This document shows positions 54,272 to 63,408 of a DNA stretch of 64,000 bases, in pieces (within the stretch, counting starts at the first letter, position 1; each line of letters starts with the position of its first letter). The stretch spans positions 124,001-188,000 of the forward strand of contig NZ_JACXGQ010000002.1 in NCBI RefSeq assembly GCF_022096995.1, in the 5' to 3' direction. The DNA comes from Yoonia sp. I 8.24 (GTDB lineage: Bacteria; Pseudomonadota; Alphaproteobacteria; Rhodobacterales; Rhodobacteraceae). The notes under the pieces were generated by a model. That model did not search any database. It was not told the DNA's origin and worked only from the letters and a program-made list of their open reading frames with translations. Made by a program: the position numbers and the translations under genes.

Positions 54272-54779
54272 TGGATGCTCCTTTGATGTGGCGGGCGTGG
54301 CGGTAGACAAGACAGCCATCATTGTTGGGTGTGGCTGCATCGGGATCGTGAACCGCGCCAAGCGATTGCGCCACGCGCAAAGACCCGGTGTTCTCTCGGC
54401 CGATATAGCTGACAATGCTTTGAAGAGACGTTGTCGCGAAGGTGTAATCGATCATCGCGCGCGCAGCCTCTTTTGCGATCCCGCGTCCGGTAAACCCGTC
54501 GAATAAGAACCAGCCGCATTCGGGTTCTGGAAAGTGGGGCGGATGGATCAGCCCTGTGCTTCCCGCGAATTGACCATTTTCAGTGATTACCAGCGGCCCA
54601 AAACCATAGAGTGCCCAAGTCGCGATATCGTTAGCGAACCAATCCCATGCTTTGCCTTTGCCGATTGGCCCGTCCATGTGAATGGCCCGATCACTGCCCA
54701 AGAACGCGGCATATGTATCAAAGTCGTCGCGCGCATAGGGGCGTAGGACCAACCGGTCTGTATACAGGGTTGGGATCAT
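54264..54779 (-). CDS. GNAT N-acetyltransferase, RimJ-like (first of two)
   Basis: A 171-residue acetyltransferase. It opens with TDRLVLRPYARDDFD, and the acetyl-CoA segment reads IGRENTGSLRVAQSLGA (about 132-148). It resembles the neighbour at 54776 in length and in these motifs, suggesting a tandem duplication long ago. It overlaps that gene by 4 bp and the chorismate mutase gene by 8 bp, so the block is co-transcribed. The substrate is not known. Confidence 0.85.
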   Translation of the reverse strand: MIPTLYTDRLVLRPYARDDFDTYAAFLGSDRAIHMDGPIGKGKAWDWFANDIATWALYGFGPLVITENGQFAGSTGLIHPPHFPEPECGWFLFDGFTGRGIAKEAARAMIDYTFATTSLQSIVSYIGRENTGSLRVAQSLGAVHDPDAATPNNDGCLVYRHARHIKGASNV

Positions 54780-55324
54780 GTGATTGCCCCCGCAGCTTGG
54801 GCGGTGGCACGCGGGTCGTCAAAGCGCAAGTGGCGCATGATGATGACCTTTTCACCGTCGATTGTATCGCGGCGTTCTTCTACGGCGCCAAGCCGCGTGG
54901 CCAATGCCAAAGACCGCGTGTTGTTCGGCGCAATCAGCGAGATCAGCGGCTCTAGCCCTAACACTTGGCCCGCCCATTCACGCACAGCGCAGGCCGCCTC
55001 AAATGCATAGGATTTGCCTTCGAACCCATCAAACATGTGCCACGCCATTTCGGGTTGGGGCCAGTCGACGTGGTTTAAGATGCCAACGCGTCCGGTGGCC
55101 ATGCCCGTGGCATTTTCGGTGACGGTAAAGAAGCCGTACCCGTGCCAATTCCAATGGCCGATTCCCGACAAAAAACCACGCCACGCATCGCGCTTTGATA
55201 CGGGGCCGCCCAAAGTTTCCATGCGCGCAGACCCCGTCGCCCAAGCGGTAAAGGTCGCTAGGTCACGCTTTTCAGGGCCGCGCAGGGTCAAACGTGCAGT
55301 AGAAAGGGTGGGCGCAGGGGTCAT
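54776..55324 (-). CDS. GNAT N-acetyltransferase, RimJ-like (second of two)
   Basis: A 182-residue protein with the same layout as its neighbour: STARLTLRGPEKRDLATFTAW at the start and LIAPNNTRSLALATRLGA (about 140-157). The two genes share family features but are clearly diverged. ffh ends 3 bp upstream. These enzymes often acetylate protein N-termini or ribosomal proteins, which fits the block but remains an inference. Confidence 0.85.
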   Translation of the reverse strand: MTPAPTLSTARLTLRGPEKRDLATFTAWATGSARMETLGGPVSKRDAWRGFLSGIGHWNWHGYGFFTVTENATGMATGRVGILNHVDWPQPEMAWHMFDGFEGKSYAFEAACAVREWAGQVLGLEPLISLIAPNNTRSLALATRLGAVEERRDTIDGEKVIIMRHLRFDDPRATAQAAGAIT

Positions 55325-55327
55325 AGT

Positions 55328-56833
55328 TTACTTCTTTTTCCCGAATCCAGAAAGGCCGGGTGGTAGACCCATACCGCCGCCCAATCCGGGCAGACCGCCC
55401 GGCATTTTCGCGCCAAGCGCCTTGGCGGCTTCTTCCATCGCTTTGGGATCGTTCATATCGGGCATTGCGCCGCCACCGGGAATGCCGCCTCCTTTGCCGA
55501 ACATGCCTTTCATGGCTTGTTTCAGCATCCCGCCTTTGCCCATCTTTTTCATCATATCGGCCATCTGGCGGTGCTGTTTGACCAGCTTGTTCAGCTCTGA
55601 CACCTCAAGGCCCGCGCCTTTGGCGATCCGCTTTTTGCGCGAGGCGGCCAGCAGATCAGGGTTGGCGCGTTCTTTTTTGGTCATCGAATTGATCAGCGCG
55701 ATCTGGCGCTTGAGGATGCTGTCATCCATGCCAGCCGCAGCCATCTGTTTGCCCATTTTGGCCGCACCGGGCATCATGCCCATCATACCTTCCATGCCGC
55801 CCATTTTCATCATCTGTTCGAGCTGCATTTTCAGGTCGTTCATGTTGAAGCGGCCCTTTTGGAACCGCTTCATCATGCGTTCAGCTTGTTCGGCTTCGAT
55901 GGTTTCTTGCGCTTTTTCGACCAGCGCAACGATGTCGCCCATGCCGAGAATGCGGCCAGCAATCCGTTCAGGTTCAAAGGTTTCAATCGCGTCGAGCTTT
56001 TCACCGACACCGACAAAGCGGATCGGTTTGCCGGTGATTGCGCGCATCGACAGCGCGGCACCACCGCGCCCGTCACCGTCCATCCGGGTCAGGACTACGC
56101 CAGAGACGCCGATTTTATCGTCGAATTCTTGGGCGACATTTACCGCGTCTTGCCCGGTCAGGCCATCGACGACCAACAAGGTTTCGCGTGGGTTGGCGAT
56201 ATCACGCACAGCGGCCGCCTGGGCAATCAATTCTTGGTCAATATGCAGGCGGCCTGCGGTATCGAGCATATAGACGTCATAGCCGCCAAGGCTGGCTTGG
56301 GTCTTGGCGCGTTTGGCGATCGCAACCGGGTCTTCGCCTTTGACGATGGGCAATGTATCGACGCCGATTTGCGCGCCCAAGATTTGCAGCTGTTCCATCG
56401 CCGCCGGGCGGTTCACATCCAATGATGCCATCAACACGCGCTTGCCTTCGCGTTCTTTCAAACGTTTGGCCAGCTTTGCCGTGGTCGTGGTTTTACCCGA
56501 CCCTTGCAGACCGACCATCAGGATCGGGGCAGGGGGGCTGTCGATTTTCAACGCACCGGGGTCTTCGGAGCCGGTCAACACATGTTGCAGCTCGTCATGG
56601 ACGATCTTAACGACCTGTTGGCCGGGGGTGATCGATTTGGTGACGGCTTGGCCGGTTGCCTTTTCTTGGACAGCTTTGACAAAGTCACGGGCGACAGGCA
56701 GTGAAACGTCGGCCTCAAGTAGGGCCACACGCACTTCGCGCAGTGCGGTTTTGACATCGTCGTCAGAAAGCGCACCCTGTTTGGTGAGCTTGTCAAAGAC
56801 GCCTGATAGGCGGTCGGATAGATTCTCAAACAT
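55328..56833 (-). CDS. ffh: Signal recognition particle GTPase
   Basis: Ffh binds 4.5S RNA and signal sequences and delivers nascent chains to FtsY. The N domain is followed by the GTPase domain with G1 GLQGSGKTTT (108-117), DTAGR, and TRMDGDGRGGAAL. The methionine-rich M domain (about 300-470) includes KMGGMEGMMGMMPG. A Gly/Met/Pro-rich C-terminal tail makes it 501 residues, longer than the E. coli protein (453). Confidence 0.96.
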   Translation of the reverse strand: MFENLSDRLSGVFDKLTKQGALSDDDVKTALREVRVALLEADVSLPVARDFVKAVQEKATGQAVTKSITPGQQVVKIVHDELQHVLTGSEDPGALKIDSPPAPILMVGLQGSGKTTTTAKLAKRLKEREGKRVLMASLDVNRPAAMEQLQILGAQIGVDTLPIVKGEDPVAIAKRAKTQASLGGYDVYMLDTAGRLHIDQELIAQAAAVRDIANPRETLLVVDGLTGQDAVNVAQEFDDKIGVSGVVLTRMDGDGRGGAALSMRAITGKPIRFVGVGEKLDAIETFEPERIAGRILGMGDIVALVEKAQETIEAEQAERMMKRFQKGRFNMNDLKMQLEQMMKMGGMEGMMGMMPGAAKMGKQMAAAGMDDSILKRQIALINSMTKKERANPDLLAASRKKRIAKGAGLEVSELNKLVKQHRQMADMMKKMGKGGMLKQAMKGMFGKGGGIPGGGAMPDMNDPKAMEEAAKALGAKMPGGLPGLGGGMGLPPGLSGFGKKK

Positions 56834-56899
56834 AGGCCTTGGCCCCTCGCGTCGTTTCGGTTGCCTCGCGTATATAGGAACGCAAAGCTTAAAGCAGTA

Positions 56900-56944
56900 G
56901 CGCCCCCGTGGGCATTACCCAATGCAGTGCGCCCCCGTGGGCGC
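56900..56944. repeat. Two direct copies of a GC-rich self-complementary motif
   Basis: GCGCCCCCGTGGGC occurs at 56900-56913 and again at 56929-56942. Each can fold (GCCC CCGT GGGC), the second with a longer GCGCCC/GGGCGC stem. They lie 67-111 bp upstream of ffh. There is no T-run, so a terminator role for the azoreductase is weak; mRNA leader structure is possible. Confidence 0.55.
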
Positions 56945-57070
56945 AACGCGCTGACGGAGGGCGATCCCCTAGAAGTCGGGGACCGGAAAGCTGGCGCTAT
57001 CCGGGTGTTGGGTGGCGTTTATGCTGCCGCGCGGTCCGAGTCAACATCCCGCGCAGCGCAAAGCCCGCGC

Positions 57071-57607
57071 TTAGGCGGCGGTCGGCAACAAATCCTTGGC
57101 TGTATGGACTGTAATATCGTCAATTCCCACGAAACGCATGATTTGGCGCAGGTGTGGTGTTGCAAAGTCAATCGGTGCGTCCACTTGGGTTCCACCCGAG
57201 GCCACGGCGACAATGGCCTTCTTTCCGGTCATCAAGCCAATTGGACCGTTTTCGGTGTAGGTGAAGGTCACGCCGGGGCGTGCGATCAGGTCCACCCATG
57301 CCTTAAGCGCGGCGGGCATCCCGAAGTTGTAGATCGGCATGCCGATCACGATGACATCTGCGGTCGCGATCTCGGCGATCAAAATGTCCGACAGGGCAAG
57401 CGATGCCGTGTCGGCGACGGTGCGATCCTCGGCTGGGACCAGTCGTGCGTTGATCCATTGGCTGTTCACCTGCGGCATTGGGGTGATTGCCAAATCACGT
57501 GTGATGATTTTTGATGGCGCGAGGTCTGCGATGATCTTGGCGGTGGCGGCGCGGCTGATAGAGCCGTCAGAAATGCCAGAGGCGGTAATGTGAAGCACAG
57601 TTGTCAT
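57071..57607 (-). CDS. FMN-dependent NADH-azoreductase-type flavoprotein
   Basis: A 178-residue flavodoxin-fold protein. I start at ATG 57607, preceded by AAAGGAAA; upstream in-frame sequence overlaps the divergent LysR gene. The family sequence PIYNFGMPAALKAWVDLIARPGVTF (about 92-116) binds FMN and the quinone substrate. AzoR-type enzymes reduce azo dyes and quinones by two electrons and protect against quinone stress. It is divergent from the LysR gene, which may control it. Confidence 0.87.
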   Translation of the reverse strand: MTTVLHITASGISDGSISRAATAKIIADLAPSKIITRDLAITPMPQVNSQWINARLVPAEDRTVADTASLALSDILIAEIATADVIVIGMPIYNFGMPAALKAWVDLIARPGVTFTYTENGPIGLMTGKKAIVAVASGGTQVDAPIDFATPHLRQIMRFVGIDDITVHTAKDLLPTAA

Positions 57608-57715
57608 AGGTTTTCCTTTGGTGCGCATTGCGATGGTTGAAACGTATACGCTTGCAAATTCGAACAAAACGTCCAATTGTGAACAGGCTTTGTTAATCAG
57701 CGCACAGGACATCCG
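57608..57715. promoter_or_regulatory. Divergent promoter region, azoreductase and LysR
   Basis: The 108-bp gap has AAACGTATACG near 57640 and two AATTnnGAACA-like elements at about 57657-57667 and 57673-57683 in the same orientation. The layout suits LysR control of the azoreductase, but no canonical T-N11-A site stands out. Confidence 0.45.
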
Positions 57716-58597
57716 ATGGATAATTGGGACGAAATTCGTACAGCCTATCAGGTCGCGCGCAAAGGCACCGTAAGCGGGGCCGCAGATTCGCTTGGGGTGC
57801 ACCACGCGACTGTAATCCGACACATTGATGCGCTCGAACAGCGGTTGGGTGTGAAATTGTTCCAACGCCATGCGCGGGGCTATACGGCAACGGAAGCTGG
57901 GCAAGATCTTTTACAAGTCGCACAAGCCACGGATGATCAGTTCACGCAGCTTGCGGGCCGGATCAAAGGGCAGGGCGAGGGCGTGTCAGGCGATTTGGTC
58001 GTCACCTCGCTTGAAATGATGTCTGATATCCTGACGCCAATTCTTATTGGGTTTCAAACCAGCCATCCTGAGGTGCGAGTGCGGTTCCGCACGGGCGACC
58101 GCGTGTTTCGGCTTGAATACGGCGAGGCACATGTTGCGATCCGCGCAGGCCGGATGCCTGACGAGCCCGACAATGTGGTACAACCTTTTGTTACGCAGGG
58201 CATGGCGCTTGTCGCATCGGAATCATATGTCGCGCAACACGGACTGCCAGAGGATATTGCTGCGTTCAAAGACCATTATTTTGTCGGTCATGACGATGAA
58301 AAAAGTCGCGCGCCTTTTGCAAAATGGATGCGCGAGAATATCCCGACCAATCGGATAGTCTATCTTGCCAGCGAAAACCGACACATGCGTGATGCTGTTT
58401 TGGCCGGGGCGGGCATCGGCTTTGTGCAGCGCCATTTATTAGACCGTGATCTTGGGCTCACAGAGATTATTGCGCCACATGAGGAATGGGAAACCAGTCT
58501 TTGGTTGGTGACGCATGTTGATTTGCATCGCACTGCCAAAGTGCAAGCATTTTTGACCTACCTAAAGAACGAAATAGAAGGTCTTTCCAACGCATGA
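57716..58597 (+). CDS. LysR-family transcriptional regulator
   Basis: A 293-residue regulator with the N-terminal helix-turn-helix (RKGTVSGAADSLGVHHATVI, about 15-34) and a C-terminal effector domain from about 90. The start ATG 57716 has a weak ribosome site. The stop overlaps the DMT transporter start by 4 bp (ATGA), so the two are co-translated. It may sense a quinone-like or transported compound and regulate the azoreductase, the exporter, or both. Confidence 0.88.
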   Translation: MDNWDEIRTAYQVARKGTVSGAADSLGVHHATVIRHIDALEQRLGVKLFQRHARGYTATEAGQDLLQVAQATDDQFTQLAGRIKGQGEGVSGDLVVTSLEMMSDILTPILIGFQTSHPEVRVRFRTGDRVFRLEYGEAHVAIRAGRMPDEPDNVVQPFVTQGMALVASESYVAQHGLPEDIAAFKDHYFVGHDDEKSRAPFAKWMRENIPTNRIVYLASENRHMRDAVLAGAGIGFVQRHLLDRDLGLTEIIAPHEEWETSLWLVTHVDLHRTAKVQAFLTYLKNEIEGLSNA

Positions 58598-59469
58598 CAC
58601 CAACACGTGCTGGGCATCTTGCGATGCTGCTGTTTTCCGTCCTGATTGCCGGATCGTTTTCGCTGGGCGCGCTTGCGGCAAATGATATTGCGCCGCTTGC
58701 CTTGAATGCCGTGCGGTTTTGGATCGCTTGCGCCATTATCGGCGTCGCCGCCTTGGTCACAACAGGAATCCCGCGCAGCGCTTTGCGCGCCCCTTGGCGT
58801 TATGTGATGCTCGCGGTCTTCTTTACCACCTATTTTGTGCTGATGTTCGAAGGGTTGAAAACAGCAGCCCCAGTCAGTGCGGCGGCCGTGTTTACACTGA
58901 CCCCCATTCTATCCGCAGCTTTTGGCTGGCTGTTACTACGGCAGGTTTTGACCGGACGCATGGCGCTCGCGCTTGCGATTGGGGCCGCCGGCGCGGTCTG
59001 GGTGATTTTTCGGGCAGATATTGCCGCGATGCTACGATTTGAAATCGGCATAGGCGAAGTGATCTATTTCTGGGGCTGCGTCTCGCATGCACTTTACACG
59101 CCCTTAGTGCGTAAGTTGAACCGAGGCGAACCAACCTTGGTCTTTACTTTTGGGACGCTATTGGCGGGTGCGACGATCCTAACCACCGTCGGATGGCGCG
59201 ACCTGATGGCGACTGATTGGATGCATCTGCCTGATGTTGTCTGGGTTGCAATTATCTATACGGCTGTCGTGGCCAGCGCGATGACCTTTACGCTGCTGCA
59301 GTTCGCGGCGTTGCGGCTGCCAAGTTCCAAGGTCATGGCCTATACCTATCTGACTCCATCATGGGTGATTGTCTGGGATATTGCGCTGGGCCATGCGGCG
59401 CCACCTGCGCTGGTCTTGGTCGGGCTTGGTCTGACCGTCGTGGCACTGGTGATGCTGCTGCGCGACTAG
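58594..59469 (+). CDS. EamA/DMT-family transporter
   Basis: A 291-residue protein with about ten membrane segments in two EamA halves (LALNAVRFWIACAIIGVAAL, PVSAAAVFTLTPILSAAFGW). It is probably an exporter for a small metabolite. It is coupled to the LysR gene by a 4-bp overlap and its end overlaps the convergent ArsR gene by 4 bp. The substrate is not known. Confidence 0.85.
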   Translation: MTPTRAGHLAMLLFSVLIAGSFSLGALAANDIAPLALNAVRFWIACAIIGVAALVTTGIPRSALRAPWRYVMLAVFFTTYFVLMFEGLKTAAPVSAAAVFTLTPILSAAFGWLLLRQVLTGRMALALAIGAAGAVWVIFRADIAAMLRFEIGIGEVIYFWGCVSHALYTPLVRKLNRGEPTLVFTFGTLLAGATILTTVGWRDLMATDWMHLPDVVWVAIIYTAVVASAMTFTLLQFAALRLPSSKVMAYTYLTPSWVIVWDIALGHAAPPALVLVGLGLTVVALVMLLRD

Positions 59470-59792
59470 CTGTCGTTCAACTCATTTGTCAAGAACACCT
59501 CAAATGCGTCTAGGTCGATCGCTCCCATCTGTCCAAAGGCTTGCATCCAAACGGAGGCTTCGCGCAACGCATCTGGTTCGAGTTTGCACCATTTCACCCG
59601 GCCGCGCTTTTCCTGACTGATCAGCCCCGCCGCTGTGAGCACGCCGAGATGTTTTGAAATCGCAGCGAGCGACATTTCAAACGGGTCGGCCACATCTGTG
59701 ACGGCCATGTCATCTTCGAGCAACATCGCGAGGATGCTCCGGCGGGTGGGGTCGGCAAGGGCTGAAAAGGCGAGGTCAAGTTTGCTGCTCAT
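59466..59792 (-). CDS. ArsR-family transcriptional regulator
   Basis: A 108-residue winged-helix protein. DPTRRSILAMLLEDDMAVTDVAD and SLAAISKHLGVLTAAGLIS (about 42-60) form the ArsR helix-turn-helix and wing. It has no Cys cluster of the arsenic/metal-sensing type, so it belongs to the non-metal group that often controls a neighbouring ligand-binding or SRPBCC gene. No such partner is adjacent; the next minus-strand gene is not its neighbour. Confidence 0.82.
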   Translation of the reverse strand: MSSKLDLAFSALADPTRRSILAMLLEDDMAVTDVADPFEMSLAAISKHLGVLTAAGLISQEKRGRVKWCKLEPDALREASVWMQAFGQMGAIDLDAFEVFLTNELNDS

Positions 59793-59995
59793 AGCGCGAT
59801 TAAGCGTGAACCTTGCGAAACGTCAACCAATTGGTTGAATGTTGTTTGCAGGCGGATTGCCTCAGGCGGCGCAAATTGACGCACCCAAATTTATAGATTC
59901 TTATTTAAATACAGTATGATAGTGCGTGCTCACGATTGCTTGACTCTGTGACGTCGCAGACCTAAACCATGGCCAACCTTCCGAGGGACCTTGAA

Positions 59996-60331
59996 ATGCC
60001 TGATCCGGACCATTCAGAACGCCTAAAGGCACTAGATGCAAAGATCGCAGCGCTCAAAGCGCCAGAGCAAGTCAAGGACCATTCAGAAGAACACTACTCC
60101 CAAGCGCAGCTTGCGTGGCGGATGGTGATAGAGCTCGTGGCTGGTCTTGGGATCGGCTTTGGCATCGGATATGGGCTGGATACCTTGTTTGGGACCATGC
60201 CAATTTTTCTGGTGCTGTTCATATTGTTTGGCCTCGCGGCTGGTGTTCTCACCATGATGCGGTCCGCCAAAGAAGTACAAACGAAGCAGCAACAAGCTGC
60301 GGAAGAAGAGGGTGACGCAAGTGGCGACTGA
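59996..60331 (+). CDS. atpI: ATP synthase protein I
   Basis: A 111-residue protein with two hydrophobic segments (about 42-63 and 68-91) of the AtpI/AtpZ type that helps assemble the c-ring. The ATG at 59996 is preceded by GAGGG and preferred over the one at 59969, which has none. It is the first gene of the Fo operon, and its end overlaps the atpB leader region. Confidence 0.85.
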   Translation: MPDPDHSERLKALDAKIAALKAPEQVKDHSEEHYSQAQLAWRMVIELVAGLGIGFGIGYGLDTLFGTMPIFLVLFILFGLAAGVLTMMRSAKEVQTKQQQAAEEEGDASGD

Positions 60332-61079
60332 AACAGAAGCAGCTTCCGAAGGTGGTCTGGTCTTTCATCCGTTGGATCAGTTTATTCCCACGTCATTGTT
60401 TGGCAACGGTGCGGTACACTGGTACACGCCATCTAACCTAACATTGTGGCTGGCTATTCTTGTGCTTGCTGTTGTCGGCGTTTTCGTTTTGGGTAGCCGC
60501 GGTCGGGGCATCGTTCCATCGCGTATGCAGTCCGTAGGCGAGCTGATGTACGGCTTCGTTTACAAGATGATCGAAGACGTGACCGGCAAAGATGCTGTCA
60601 AATACTTCCCCTATATCATGACATTGTTCGTGTTTGTGTTGTTCGCCAACTACTTGGCGCTACTGCCAATGTCATACAGCCCGACATCCATGATCGCGAT
60701 TACAGCGGTTCTTGGTTTTGGTGTCTTTATCGCCATCACGGTTCTTGGCTTTGTCAAACATGGCGCGGCCTTCTTGGGCTTGTTCTGGATGAAAGACGCG
60801 CCGGGCTTCTTGCGCCCGATCATCGCGATCATCGAAGTTATCTCTTACTTCGTGCGTCCGGTCAGCCTGTCCATTCGTCTGGCTGGTAACATCACAGCGG
60901 GTCACGTTGTGATCAAAGTTTTCGCAGGCTTCGCCGCGCTGACATTGGCAAGCCCTGCAGCGATCCTTGGTATTGTCGCCATCTACGGGCTTGAAATCCT
61001 AGTGGCCGGTATTCAGGCGTATGTTTTCACGATCTTGACGTGTGTCTATCTAAAAGACGCGCTTCATCCCGCACACTAA
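60321..61079 (+). CDS. atpB: ATP synthase Fo subunit a
   Basis: The proton-channel subunit, 252 residues from GTG 60321; GTG 60312 is in frame just upstream. Both overlap the end of atpI, implying coupled translation. The essential Arg186 lies in [12 protein letters not shown]. Five or six membrane helices are visible. It pairs with the c-ring. Confidence 0.94.
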   Translation: MATETEAASEGGLVFHPLDQFIPTSLFGNGAVHWYTPSNLTLWLAILVLAVVGVFVLGSRGRGIVPSRMQSVGELMYGFVYKMIEDVTGKDAVKYFPYIMTLFVFVLFANYLALLPMSYSPTSMIAITAVLGFGVFIAITVLGFVKHGAAFLGLFWMKDAPGFLRPIIAIIEVISYFVRPVSLSIRLAGNITAGHVVIKVFAGFAALTLASPAAILGIVAIYGLEILVAGIQAYVFTILTCVYLKDALHPAH

Positions 61080-61139
61080 TCACCACAAGGGTGGGATGTC
61101 CTGCCCTTTACTAAACTTCCAATCGTAAGGAGAATTCTC

Positions 61140-61361
61140 ATGGAAGGCGATATCGCAAGCATCGGTGCCGGTCTGGCAGCAATTGGTTCAGGCATTGCAG
61201 CCATCGGCGTAGGCAACGTTGCAGGTAACTACCTCGCAGGCGCATTGCGCAACCCATCAGCTGCTGCTTCGCAGACAGCGACACTGTTTATCGGCCTCGC
61301 ATTCGCCGAAGCTCTGGGGATCTTCTCGTTCCTCGTCGCGCTTCTGCTGAAGTTCGCTTAA
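61140..61361 (+). CDS. atpE: ATP synthase Fo subunit c
   Basis: A 73-residue hairpin of two membrane helices. The proton-carrying acidic residue is Glu57 in [11 protein letters not shown], and RNPSAA forms the polar loop. AAGGAG lies 8 nt before the ATG. This is the usual place for the c gene, between a and b'. Confidence 0.96.
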   Translation: MEGDIASIGAGLAAIGSGIAAIGVGNVAGNYLAGALRNPSAAASQTATLFIGLAFAEALGIFSFLVALLLKFA

Positions 61362-61441
61362 GAACAAGCCGTTATCCTTACGTCTGGTTGGTGCAGTGAT
61401 CTGCGCCAACCAGTAAAATCACAAGGTATTCGGGGGCCACG

Positions 61442-61990
61442 ATGGCAACAGACACACACGAAACCGTAGCAAGCGCATGCTTGGACTCGCACGGCGGTGC
61501 CATCGGTATGCCGCAGCTTTGCGGTGAATGGATTCCACACCAGATTTTCTGGCTTCTTGTTGCACTGGCTGCAACATTCTTTGTGATGTCACGCATCGCA
61601 CTGCCCCGCATCGCTGCGGTTCTTGCAGAGCGTTCGGGCACAATCACAAACGACCTTGCCGCAGCAGAAGAGCTTAAGAGCAAAGCTGCCGAAGCCGAAG
61701 CTGCTTATGACAAGGCGCTTGTTGATGCACGTGCACAGGCCCAGCAGATCGTTGCTGAAGCCAAAGCAGAAATTCAAGCAGAGCTGGACGTTGAGCTTGC
61801 AAAAGCCGACGCGCAGATTGCTGAAAAAGCAGCCGAAAGTGAAACGGCGATTGCCGAAATTCGCGACGGCGCTGTTAAATCAGTCACTGAAGTCGCCAAA
61901 GCAACAGCCAAGGAATTGGTTGCAGCAATGGGCGGAACAGCCGACGCAAAAACAATCACCGCTGCGGTGTCAGCTCGGATGAAAGGGTAG
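61442..61990 (+). CDS. atpF': ATP synthase Fo subunit b' (AtpG/AtpF2)
   Basis: A 182-residue peripheral stalk subunit. One membrane helix (about 37-55) precedes a long charged helix, typical of b-type subunits. The N-terminus is Cys-containing and longer than in b ([18 protein letters not shown]). Having b' as well as b is standard in alphaproteobacteria. atpF follows 3 bp later. Confidence 0.92.
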   Translation: MATDTHETVASACLDSHGGAIGMPQLCGEWIPHQIFWLLVALAATFFVMSRIALPRIAAVLAERSGTITNDLAAAEELKSKAAEAEAAYDKALVDARAQAQQIVAEAKAEIQAELDVELAKADAQIAEKAAESETAIAEIRDGAVKSVTEVAKATAKELVAAMGGTADAKTITAAVSARMKG

Positions 61991-61993
61991 ACC

Positions 61994-62557
61994 ATGCGCT
62001 TTATATTTACCGCACTCCTCGCCCTGAGCGCATCGCCTGCACTCGCCGCTGGCGGCGAATATGGTTTCTTTTCTTTAAGAAATACAGATTTCGTCGTTCT
62101 CATCGCCTTTTTGATCTTGGTCGGCATCATGCTGTATCTCAAGGTTCCTAGCTCTGTCGGTGGCATGCTTGATAAGCGTGCGGTCGCGATTAAGTCCGAG
62201 TTGGACGAAGCCAAAGCACTGCGCGAAGAAGCACAATCTTTGTTGGCCTCATATGAGCGCAAGCAAAAAGAAGTCGCCGAGCAAGCGGAACGCATCGTCG
62301 CTTCTGCCAAGGACGAAGCGACCAATGCCGCCGCCGAAGCCAAGGCCGACATTGCAACGTCAATCACACGTCGTCTTGCAGCCGCTGAAGAGCAAATTGC
62401 AAGCGCCCAGGCCGCAGCCATCAAAGACGTACGCGACCAAGCCGTTGTCGTCGCTGTTGCCGCGGCCAAGGACGTGATTGCCAAGCAGATGGACGCAAAA
62501 TCTGCCGGCGCATTGATCGACGATTCAATCGCGACTGTCGCCGACAAGCTGCACTAA
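61994..62557 (+). CDS. atpF: ATP synthase Fo subunit b
   Basis: A 187-residue second stalk subunit. It starts with a signal-like segment (LSASPALAAGGEY) before the membrane helix (about 30-48), then a long Ala/Glu-rich coiled coil (about 60-170). The last gene of the operon, with a strong terminator downstream. The F1 genes are not in this window, as is usual for the group. Confidence 0.92.
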   Translation: MRFIFTALLALSASPALAAGGEYGFFSLRNTDFVVLIAFLILVGIMLYLKVPSSVGGMLDKRAVAIKSELDEAKALREEAQSLLASYERKQKEVAEQAERIVASAKDEATNAAAEAKADIATSITRRLAAAEEQIASAQAAAIKDVRDQAVVVAVAAAKDVIAKQMDAKSAGALIDDSIATVADKLH

Positions 62558-62580
62558 GCGACATCACATAACTGATTGAA

Positions 62581-62613
62581 AAGCCCGGGTGCCTGCCAGC
62601 ATCCGGGCTTTTT
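62581..62613 (+). terminator. Terminator of the ATP synthase Fo operon
   Basis: AAGCCCGGGTGC, a 6-nt loop and GCATCCGGGCTT followed by TTT form a 12-bp stem with one G-U pair, 24 bp after atpF. Confidence 0.9.
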
Positions 62614-62673
62614 CGTTGACAGTCATGTGCGGCCCCGAAACAATTTGGCAATGCTGATCGCGGAAACAACACG

Positions 62674-63408
62674 ATGACAGGTCTTTATCGGGCGCTTTTA
62701 GCGGTCGCCGCCTATTACGCTATCCTTGTTATTGCGACAGTGCTGCATTTTCGTATTGGTCAAGCACCGTCCGATACGGGCGCCGTTTTGATGGCGCTCC
62801 TACCTGTGCAAATCGCGCTGTTTTTGCTCTGCGTGGTCGTGCTACGTTCGTTTGGTTGGCGCTCTGTTGGGTTTGGGCGGTTTCGTCCGGCCGGGGCGAT
62901 CTGGCTGCTGCCATCGATTGCGGTGATGGCGCTGATGCTGGGCGCACTCTTGCCGCAACTAAGCGGGATCGCGATGCCGCCGCGGATGGTGCTGCTGTTA
63001 ATTGCAGTACCGCTGCTCATCGGAGTGACCGAAGAAATCATGTTTCGCGGTGTCCTGTTGCGTGCTGCAATGACGCGGTTACCCTTGTTTGGCGCGATGC
63101 TGCTGAGCGCTGTGCTCTTTGCGTTGATGCATGGGATAATTGGGATCGGCGGCCAACCGGTATTGATCACCCTTCAGCAAATGGGCTTTGCCTTTCTTGT
63201 AGGGATCTTCCTTGCTCCAATCGCGATTGCGTCAGGCACGTTGTGGGTTGTGATCATCTGGCATGGGGTCTGGGATATGTTGGTTTACGCCAGTCAAATG
63301 GCGGGGATTGTGCACCACTTTGCGTTAATCGGGATCATGATCCAGACTTTGGTTTCTGTATGGCTATGGGCGCGTTTGGTGCGTGCGGATCAGCGCGACA
63401 CTTCGTGA
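62674..63408 (+). CDS. CPBP-family intramembrane protease-like protein
   Basis: A 244-residue multi-pass membrane protein with the Abi/CPBP motif EExxxR: Glu120, Glu121 and Arg125 in TEEIMFRG, plus His-containing helices (LFALMHG and VVIIWHGVWD). The family includes CAAX-processing proteases and bacteriocin-immunity-type proteins. The substrate is unknown. Its 3' end overlaps the convergent regulator gene by 19 bp. Confidence 0.82.
   Translation: MTGLYRALLAVAAYYAILVIATVLHFRIGQAPSDTGAVLMALLPVQIALFLLCVVVLRSFGWRSVGFGRFRPAGAIWLLPSIAVMALMLGALLPQLSGIAMPPRMVLLLIAVPLLIGVTEEIMFRGVLLRAAMTRLPLFGAMLLSAVLFALMHGIIGIGGQPVLITLQQMGFAFLVGIFLAPIAIASGTLWVVIIWHGVWDMLVYASQMAGIVHHFALIGIMIQTLVSVWLWARLVRADQRDTS

Noticed and set aside
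56834..57070. Possible 4.5S SRP RNA gene next to ffh
   Set aside because: The conserved GGAAGGAAGCAGC-type apical motif was not found on either strand in this interval.
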